This document shows positions 56,434 to 64,000 of a DNA stretch of 64,000 nt, piece by piece. The translations under genes and the position numbers were made by a program. Source of the stretch: Antilocapra americana (taxonomy: Eukaryota > Chordata > Mammalia > Artiodactyla > Antilocapridae); NCBI GenBank assembly GCA_007570785.1, contig ML662449.1, positions 8,220,661 through 8,284,660 of the forward strand, read 5' to 3'. The notes below the pieces were generated by a model. The model saw only the letters and a list, made by a program, of their open reading frames with translations, was not told the DNA's origin and made no database searches. Position 1 is the first letter of the stretch, and every line of letters begins with the position of its first letter.

Positions 56434-58215
56434 GAGAAATATTAATAAACCCCTGGGTGAGAGATGAGAAAATTGTGCCAAAGGAAATGCATGCAGCCTG
56501 GTTCCAGAGTGGATGAGCCTGTCTCTCCTATGTTGAAGGACCTCAGGAGAGGCAGACAAGTGCTTACAACATGCAGGCCATCTGAAGCCCCCTTGAGGAG
56601 TGCACAGCCTACAGTCTCAAGCAACAGCTGGTGCAGACTGTGGGCATGACAGTCTGGCTGAACTGATGAGCAAAAATCAAGAAGAACTTTGTAGGACCTA
56701 GACCTTCCTTGGGGAGCCTCAGTAATACTTCAAAAGAGTATCATACATGAGGACTTCCTGCTGTTAGGGACAGGGGACAATGAAATGACAATTACATTAA
56801 GCAAATGTGATATCAGGGCACTCTCACAATCGGGGGAGGGGTATATTTATTTGGTTTGGAAATAGGTTGCCATGGATACACTGACTCACTCCTAAGGACA
56901 TTTTATCTAAAGACCTGACCTCCCCCTCAGGATCCAAAACTTTTTAACATGTCTGGAGGTACACCAAGAATAAGGTGTAGTTTGTTTAACAAACTACCAT
57001 TTTCAGAGTCTACAAACTTTTTTTTTCTTGGTGGAATACAAAAATAACTACACTAAAACTCAAATACCTATTCCAATTCAAGGAGTCTATAAACTTCTGT
57101 GTATTTTCATGAAGATGACCTTCTTTGTCCCATGCTTTTTCAATGCTGTTAAAAAAGCAAAATATACTCATTAGGTTGTATATTATTTATTGATGCTCAG
57201 ACAGCTCCTCCATGAAGTTCATAGAAGACTTCAGTTGGCCCACTTCCTAAATAAAAAGGTCAGAGCTAGAGACATACATTTTAATGCCTCATACTGAGAA
57301 CTGTTCTAATCCTGGGTTTCTGCAAGCTTACCTCTCAACAACAACAATAGAATCTATTAATTTTAGCTTTCTGGCACTTCAGAGGGCCCAGTTTTGAAAC
57401 AGAATCACAGGTGCTCCATTCTTTACTATCTACAGCCTCAGAGATCCCAACTTAATGGTCAGTTTGAGATCTTTTCTAATTAGCAGTCTGGAGAAGCCAA
57501 AAGTTCCATTGGATATTGGAACCACCTGACCTGTCTGTGGTCTTTAGCTTTAGAGTCAGGGACAAAAATTCAGAAAATTTGTATGCTTAGATAGAATTCT
57601 CATTACAAGGTAATTAAATGGGGGCATCCTTGTCCTCAGACATGCCTCAACACAAAGGTAGTAGAGAGGGAAAAGGGAAGATGAAATAGGGTAGTTCCAT
57701 CTCTCAGCAAGAATATTACCACCCATCTTATTGGGTTATGAGGTATAAATAAAATCATGCTTGTAAAGTGCTTAATAGAGTCATAGAGACACTTGATTAA
57801 CAAGTATAATAATTATACTAGTTATAATTATATTAATTATATATAATTAATAGTATAGTATATTATTATTATCATTCCCACTACTACTATATTCCATATT
57901 ATAATAGCTGAAAAGAAAATTTGAGAAATTCTTTTTCTTAAAAAGAAAAGCTTAGCTATGTTAAGGAAGCACCTTAAGGTCAGATGAAAAATTTTCCTCA
58001 TGTGTGTGATACAGATTCAATTAGAATTGTTCAGATTCTGTTTTTATTAAGGTACTAATACGCTGGAGAATGCTGAAATCCTGTTCAGGTAGTTGGACAA
58101 CGTAACTTCCATTGAAAAGACAGGCACTGGAAGACAAAACATAGTCAGGCTAGCTGATATTGAGCCATTCTGGATACAAAGTTAGGTAGAAGCAGACCTC
58201 CTTAAATAGTAACGT
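56434..58215. other. Unique AT-rich stretch
   Basis: No gene. 57715-57800 faintly resembles MIR ('gtaaagtgcttaatagag'). 57800-57885 is an almost pure AT tract listed separately. Confidence 0.45.
57800..57885. repeat. AT-rich palindromic tract
   Basis: Includes perfect 9-bp arms ataattata (57809-57817) and tataattat (57823-57831) around ctagt, within an AT-only landscape. Confidence 0.8.
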
Positions 58216-58217
58216 AA

Positions 58218-58295
58218 GGGACTTCCCTGGCAGTCCAGTGGTTAAGACTCCCTATTTCTACTGCAGGGAGTATGGGGAACCTGCAAGCTACTTAA
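58218..58295 (+). mobile_element. CHR-type SINE, truncated
   Basis: Sense tRNA-like head only: 'gggacttccctggcagtcca', 'gtggttaagactccctattt'. Confidence 0.82.
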
Positions 58296-59678
58296 CCAAA
58301 AAATTAAATTACTTTCACCTCACTTAGGAGAAATACAGAGCTAGTCCAGTGTTGGAACGGATACCACAGAGTTACTATGGGCCCATTATCCTTCCAGGTC
58401 TCCGGTCCTCCAAGCCTATACTGCAAGCCTTATTTTCAGTGTACAAGATTGCTGCTGGAGCCTTCACATCTCATTCTAAATAATGGGATTTTGAAAAGGA
58501 AAGAAAAAGGCACTTCCCCCTGTTTAGGGAAATGAGTTCTCTGCTTTCATAACTTTTCCCCTAGGTTTTACTGGTCACACATTCATCCTTAGCAGCAAGG
58601 AAGACTGGGAAACATAGTCTTTACTCTGAAATAAAAGGTCCTTTTACTAAGGAAAAAGGGGATATTAAGGAGTTAAAGAAGCTAAAATTCCCAGTCACAC
58701 TAAATTCATTCTTCTCTGAATATTCTCTATCTCTCTCCCTTTTCATTCCTGGTTTTTCCTTCTTTTATTTCGGAATCATCATTCTACTTTTCCCTCTATA
58801 TTCTGTACTTTCAACTTTATCCATTTCAAAGGCTTCAATTGTCGACCTTGTATGAGGCTAGGAAGGTGTTAAGCCAGCTGGTTTGTGGTCCATTTCTCTC
58901 CGTATTATCAGGGGGGTGTTCAAAGGTGAGAAGGCAAATCATTCAGTCTAATCTCCTTGTAAATCTCTTCATCACTGGATCTTCTATAATCAATGAATGA
59001 TTCCATACGAAAAGAGTCCTCATCAGTAAAATTTCTTAGCAGGATAACCCTGTTTCAGGATTACTTATGTTAAATGAAAATACACTTTGTGCATTTACGA
59101 GTCAAGATCTCTAAAAAAGTCACAAAATCCCTGTGATGATCTGTGTTAAAAGAGAAAAAAGAACTATTTCAGATTTTAAATATCCCCTACACAGTGAAAT
59201 AACCCACAAATCTCAGTTAGACACCTCATCTTTTATTTGGGAGCAAAGGCAATGTCTGATATAGGAAGGATGTAGATAGCCACTAGATTGTCCTAGAAAA
59301 TCCTTCCTTGACCTAAGCCTCTGGATTTCTTGAGACTTGAGATCATTAGTAAACCTTGGTACTGAAAAGGAGCTCTAATTTGAGTCTAAATTGGCAATTT
59401 GATCCTTTGTGATAATTCAGTGTGGATGGTAGCCACACTCTCTAACTTCCAATTTTCTCCTATATTCCTCATTAATAAAAACTTGATGGATATAGCCAAA
59501 TATTTTATCAGTACCTCAAAATCAATATATATAATAATAAACTTCTCTGCTCCCCCTTAAATCAGTTCCTCCTCCTGAAAAAGTCAGCCAAACTCAAAAC
59601 ATCAGCATCATCCCTTCCTGCTCCCCTTTGCTTACCTCAAATAACACTTTAAAACCTGCACTCCATCCATGTCTTCCT
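58296..59678. other. Unique AT-rich stretch, no gene seen
   Basis: 1.4 kb with no recognised repeat or long frame on either strand. Confidence 0.5.
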
Positions 59679-59680
59679 TT

Positions 59681-59755
59681 GTATTTTTATTTTTCTATTT
59701 TTTTTATTAGTTTTGCCATACAATGACATGATATCGCCATGAGTTTACATATCCC
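59681..59755 (-). mobile_element. Short L1 tail
   Basis: T-rich run, 'agttttgccatacaatgaca', 'cgccatgagtttacatatcc'. Confidence 0.85.
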
Positions 59756-59762
59756 TTCTAAT

Positions 59763-59940
59763 GATCTCAGATAGTAAAGAATCTGCCTGCAATGTGGGAG
59801 ACTTGGTTTGAAGATCCCCTGGGGAAGGGAATGGCTACTCACTCCAGTATTCTGGCCTGGAGAGTTCCATGGACAGAGGAGCCTGGCAGGCTGTAGTCCA
59901 TGGGGTCACAAAGAGTTGCACACGACTGAGTGACTTTCAT
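59763..59940 (+). mobile_element. Bov-tA SINE, head slightly truncated
   Basis: 'gatctcagatagtaaagaat' to 'gcacacgactgagtgacttt'. Begins within a few bases of the L1 tail end. Confidence 0.92.
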
Positions 59941-60002
59941 TTTCTTTAACTTTCTCATGATCTATCTAGTTCTAGTTCTTCTGGCAAAACTCCTTCCAAC
60001 AT

Positions 60003-60110
60003 ACTGCTGCTGCTGCTGCTGCTGCTAAGTCGCTTCAGTCGTGTCTGACTGTGCAACCCCATAGACGGCAGCCCACCAGGTTCCCCTGTCCCTGAGATTC
60101 TCCAGGCAAC
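60003..60110 (-). mobile_element. Truncated Bov-tA2 with (CTG)7
   Basis: Seven CTG units (60004-60024), then 'aagtcgcttcagtcgtgtct' to 'gattctccaggcaac'. Confidence 0.92.
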
Positions 60111-60205
60111 TAATCTTCCTATAGTACTCTTAACACATATGATGGACTTTTAGGGAAATATGGTAAAGGAGACATAGGGCCATAAAACCTAATGATATAT
60201 ATCAC

Positions 60206-60211
60206 ACCATG

Positions 60212-60249
<38 letters not shown>

Positions 60250-60250
60250 T
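60206..60250. repeat. (TA)n(CA)n compound microsatellite
   Basis: About 14 TA units followed by about 6 CA units. Confidence 0.92.
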
Positions 60251-60912
60251 AGTGTACCTTTTAGAAGTGGTACCATGAACAAGGTGAGAAGATGAAATTC
60301 TGAAAAATAGTACAAAGGAAGTACATACTGCATGTGGGAGGTGGATATCTTAGAGAAACAAACTAAAAATTCCTTTCTGGGTTAAAAGCTTTTCCCACTA
60401 CTATGGGTGATAACATACCAGAAATGAGAAAAATTGCAGGATTCACCATTTTGTTTTTCACCAACTGGGAAGAAGTCAAGAGAAGGTTTGAAGAATGACC
60501 ACTCATGGTTAATATTCCTGAGAATGAAAAGTGACTTAGCAAAATGGAAAGAGAAAATGAAAAGTCAGATAAGAACTTGTTTTTAAATCTTACAGGGCGG
60601 GTAATCCATAAGAGATATGCATGATTGCCTTCTTCCACTAGAATTCATAGTGCTGTGATTGATACTCTACCAGCCAGGGAACTATCAGGAAAAACGGGGT
60701 TGCGGGTTATCCTTAATAAAGGACAGGTTTGTAATGGTACAGATAGGACTAAGAAGAAGTAATCAGGAGTAGTGAGCTCCCTAAAGCCAGCAACAAAGGC
60801 AGCCAGGATCTCCACCAGCCCTAAAGGAAAAGGGGAGGAGTGGTACACAAGGGGACCAATGGCTATAGAATGTAGCCCCTGCAATCTGGAAAGTTGGGCA
60901 TCAACTGAATAA
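60251..60912. other. Unique stretch, no gene seen
   Basis: Minus-strand frames at 60363-60638 and 60645-60974 have no known family; the second is partly antisense L1. Confidence 0.5.
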
Positions 60913-60914
60913 AA

Positions 60915-61157
60915 GAATAGACTCGTGGACTTTGTGGATGAGGGTAAGGGTGGGATGATATGGGAGAAGGGCATTGAAGCATGTTAACTGTCATGTGTCT
61001 AATCAATCGCCAGCCCAGGATTGATGCTCGGGGCTGGTGCAGCGAGATTTCCCGGGGGGGAGGGAGGAGGGAGGGGGGTTCCGGAGGGGAAGCATATGTA
61101 AACCCATGGTGATATCATGACAATGTATGGCAAAAACAATAAAAAAAGAAAAAAAAA
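60915..61157 (+). mobile_element. L1_BT 3'UTR
   Basis: Sense 3'UTR: 'gggtaagggtgggatgatat', single 'cgccagcccaggattgatgc' unit, G-rich tract 61050-61085, 'atgacaatgtatggcaaaaa', A tail. Confidence 0.93.
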
Positions 61158-61332
61158 TTCCTACCTTCATTCTGTCTTATCCTCTGACCTTCTGCCAGTG
61201 TCTGCCACTGACTTAATCCAACAAGAATCTAGAAGAAATACAATATATGGCTTATCAATGGTATAACCCCAAAGTCAGTCTCCTGGGTTCTAGAACAGAA
61301 TAGAGGGAGGATTCAGAGAAGCAAAGAAGAAA

Positions 61333-61735
61333 TTGTTGTTGCTATTCCTTCGCTGTCTGACTCTGCAACCCCATGGATGCCAGGCTTCCTTGTCCTTCCC
61401 TATTTCCTGGAGTTTGCTCAAACTCATGTCCATTGAGTGATGCCATCCAACCATCTCATCCTCTGTCACCCCCTTCTCTTCCTGCCTCCAATGTTTCCCA
61501 GCATCAGAATCTTTTCCAAAGAGCTGGATCTTTGTATCATGTAGCCAAAGTATTGGAGCTCTAGCATCAGTCCTTCCAATGAATATTCGGGGTTAATTTC
61601 CTTTAGGATTGACTGGTTTGATCCCCTTGCTGTCCAAGGGACTCTCAACAGTCTTCTCCAGCACTAATTCAAAAGCATTAATTTGTCAGCTATGGTCCAA
61701 CTCTCAAAACCATACATGACTACTGGAAAAACCTT
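61333..61735 (-). mobile_element. Older-type BovB 3' end
   Basis: Antisense copy with the gttgttgctattc-type end, 'ggagtttgctcaaactcatg', 'ccaaagtattggagctctag', 'catgactactggaaaaacct'. Same subtype as 41.37-41.68 kb. Confidence 0.9.
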
Positions 61736-62360
61736 TCATAAAAGCCTTCAAGTTCTATTTTCCCACCAAATGACTAGTGGAGGAGAAAGAGAAATAGGAG
61801 GGGAAAAATAAGATGAAATCAGGAATAATTAATTTAGTGCAGATTATCATTGACTGAAGTGAAGATTCAGTGGCTCTCCCTGAGTTGAAGGAACAATCCA
61901 AAATCCAAGAGCAGGATGCACACCTGTTTAGCAACAGTGAATCCCAGGATGCATGCGTGTGTGCTAAGTCGCTTCAGTCATTTCTGACTCTTTGTGATGG
62001 AGGAAAAATAAAGAGATCCTGCAAAAGAAAAATGAAACCTACAATGGAATAAATAAATATCAAAGGAACAAAGAGAAACAAATTCAGCAAATGTTGGAAC
62101 TCTTAAACACATAGAGAGAATATAGAAACTCTGAAGAAAGAAATACATTTGTCAAGCATAATGAAATAAAAAGATATATTTCAGAGATAAGGATACTCCA
62201 CACTTTCAACCAAGAATAAAGCTCTATGGAGAAAAAGCTTGCTCCCTTAGTTACTTACAGGACACAGAAAGAATAAAAATAAAAGAAATGTATATTCAAC
62301 TCAAGAATATATGAAAGGGTCAACAATATTAAAATGAGGAAAATAGAAACAAAATAAAAC
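61736..62360. other. Mostly unique; SINE head at 61952-62000
   Basis: A Bov-tA fragment ('gtgctaagtcgcttcagtca', antisense) lies at 61952-62000. The A-rich rest is unclassified. Confidence 0.55.
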
Positions 62361-62362
62361 TA

Positions 62363-62441
62363 TTGAGTTGGACAAAAGTTCTTTTGGGTTTTTCCAGAAC
62401 ATCATGCAGAAAAATCCGAGGGAACTTTTTGGCCAACCCAA
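62363..62441. mobile_element. Mariner-derived miniature inverted-repeat element
   Basis: 79 bp that reads as one long imperfect palindrome: left end ttgagttggacaaaagttc, right end gaactttttggccaaccc(aa), with 'gggtttttcc' and 'gaaaaatccgag' inside. A TA dinucleotide sits on each side (62361-62362, 62442-62443), the mariner/Tc1 target. No transposase is encoded. Confidence 0.92.
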
Positions 62442-62443
62442 TA

Positions 62444-62950
62444 TAAGACCTAAAAGCAACAAAACAAGAGAAGCAAAGAAGTCATTTGATAGGTAAATCT
62501 GTCTTGTGTTTTCCATCAACGAAATGCCTGGTCTCTTTGAGACCAATTGTTAAAAAACAGGAGCTGAAATTGCGTCATATTCATTTTTGTAACTTCACAG
62601 TCTAAGACGATATATGATTCTTAGGTAATTTTACGAAAGAATCCTGAGTATCCAGGTTATAAGGAAAGAGACCATCTATGGCTTCTTGAATGAATTTTTG
62701 CCACATGGATGAGGTTTGGGGCCACTGAGAAGACACAGGACAGACAGTGGGTCGACCACAGCGCCTCTAGAGGTGTTTTTATAAGAAAAGTACACCCCCA
62801 AAAGATCTGTTGATTTAATTCCATTCACATGCATATGTGTCTCCCTTCCTGCCATCTCCATTTCTACCAATGCCCACTCTGAGGTGTGCTTGCCTTGGCC
62901 TCCCTCTCAGGCAGGTGTCCTTAACCAGTTTGGGGCCATAAATACTGATG
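62444..62950. other. Unique stretch, no gene seen
   Basis: Nothing recognised. Confidence 0.5.
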
Positions 62951-62953
62951 GTG

Positions 62954-63165
62954 GGCTTCCCTGGTGGCTCAGACAATAAAGAATCTGCCTGCAGTGCGGG
63001 AGACCTGGGTTCAGTCCCTGGGTTGGGAAGGTCCCCTGGAGGAGAGCATGGCAAGCCACTCCAGTATTCTTGCCTGGAGAATCCCATGGACAGAGGAGCC
63101 TGGAAGGTTACAGTCCATGGGGTCGCAGAGTCAGAGATGACTGAGCGACTGAGCACAGCACAAAC
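62954..63165 (+). mobile_element. Bov-tA SINE, well preserved
   Basis: Sense copy, 'gggcttccctggtggctcag' to 'gactgagcgactgagcac'. One of the least diverged SINEs here. Confidence 0.95.
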
Positions 63166-63373
63166 ATTGATGGAAAGAATCCATTGTTACTCTCACTAAC
63201 ATATAATTAAGCTTTAGTTATTCCTGCTATTATGACATAAGCAACAAATCCCTTGAATATTAACAGTCGCTGAAACTGTTCCCAAGAGAAATGATAAGAT
63301 ATTTTATATTACATTGCAGCTTGAAAAGAGAGCTCAAAATGTCATTCACATTCATCACTACTTTGGAAGCATG
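63166..63373. other. Unique stretch, no gene seen
   Basis: Nothing recognised. Confidence 0.5.
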
Positions 63374-63381
63374 GTAGTTAT

Positions 63382-63530
63382 TCAGTTCAGTTCAGCTCAG
63401 TTGCTCAATCATGTCCAACTTTTTGCAGCCCCATGGACTGCTGTGTATCAGGCTTCCCTGTCCATCACCAACTCCCAGAGCTTGCTCAAACTCATGTCCA
63501 TGGAGTTGGTGATGCTATCCAACCATCTCA
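63382..63530 (-). mobile_element. Short BovB tail
   Basis: Antisense 'tcagttcagttcagctcagt' to 'tgctatccaaccatctca'. Near-identical gtagttat/gtaattat at 63374-63381 and 63531-63538 may be its target duplication. Confidence 0.9.
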
Positions 63531-63538
63531 GTAATTAT

Positions 63539-63903
63539 AATAACCATCTTGGTAGTTAATAATCCTGATTTTAATCTGATAATTTAAGGCCTTAAATATT
63601 TAACTAATTTTGTATAAATATTAATACAATTATACTATAAATTTTAAAAAATATTTTAAGAGTATGTCCATATAATTGATTTTTTGGCATACCTATGTAT
63701 TTTATTTAATACCTTTTATTCAATGCACTGTTTTGAGAAAGGGCTATGAACTTCAGATGTCAGAAGCACCCATGACATTCAAAGGTTAAGACCTCTATAT
63801 CAAGGTCAGCTGCTGAGGGTAATAAAAACTTCTCAGAGAAGGAAAAATGAAGGTGGGATTTGTGTCATTCTCATTCTGAGAAAATCTGGTTAACTTAAGA
63901 GAT
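63539..63903. other. Unique AT-rich stretch, no gene seen
   Basis: Nothing recognised. Confidence 0.5.
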
Positions 63904-63905
63904 GC

Positions 63906-64000
63906 TTTTTTTTTTTTAATTGCTCAGTTTTCTTTTTTTTTTTTTATTGTTTTTGCCATACATTGTCATGATATCACCATGGGTTTACATATGCTTCCCC
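63906..64000 (-). mobile_element. L1 3' end running off the window
   Basis: Two T runs, then 'gtttttgccatacattgtca' and 'atcaccatgggtttacatat'. The body continues beyond position 64000. Confidence 0.88.

Noticed and set aside
62954..63165. tRNA gene in SINE heads (also at 11.65, 23.78, 36.94 and 37.92 kb)
   Set aside because: Bov-tA heads derive from a tRNA and keep box-like words, but they lack a full cloverleaf and are followed by SINE body sequence.

Overview
The window is nuclear DNA from a ruminant, almost certainly a bovid (cattle, buffalo, sheep or goat; I cannot choose between them). The evidence is the repeat mix: BovB/RTE LINEs, Bov-tA tRNA-derived SINEs with their linked BovB-tail sequence, young L1 copies of the L1_BT type and CHR-type artiodactyl SINEs, on top of older mammalian MIR, L2, MER5A and MLT1 copies. 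No host multi-exon gene could be recognised on either strand. The window reads as an intergenic (or very long intronic) stretch. Nearly all long open frames are pieces of L1 or BovB reverse transcriptase or chance frames.

Layout. 1-5.2 kb holds old repeats (MER5A, L1 3' end, two MIRs, an L2 reading-frame remnant). 5.2-6.95 kb is a BovB copy on the minus strand followed by a CHR-type SINE that took two Bov-tA insertions. 7-11 kb is L2 and L1 remnants with L1-in-L1 nesting. 12.1-13.6 kb is a young L1 with a 5' inversion. 13.6-21 kb is the most unique and GC-richer part; it contains a 31-bp minisatellite at 20.34 kb. 22-33 kb mixes L1, MIR, MLT1 and Bov-tA with a decayed metallothionein processed pseudogene (25.0 kb) inside a MER5A copy. 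34-36.5 kb is a rearranged L1 with a long inverted repeat. 40-45 kb is a nest of BovB, L1 and L2. 45.4-48.4 kb is a BovB split by an L1 that contains a 100-N assembly gap whose two flanks repeat each other. 49.7-54 kb ends in a three-layer nest: an intact RPL17 retrocopy inside a Bov-tA inside an L1. 54-64 kb is largely unique AT-rich DNA with scattered SINEs, BovB tails and a small mariner-type element.

The coding-derived items best worth keeping are the RPL17 retrocopy with a complete 184-codon frame and the metallothionein pseudogene. Two other mRNA-like inserts (34.5 and 36.6 kb) remain unidentified. I found no operon, CRISPR array, RNA gene or previously unknown gene system. The notable content is structural: target-site duplications, inversions, nested insertions and an apparent assembly artefact.
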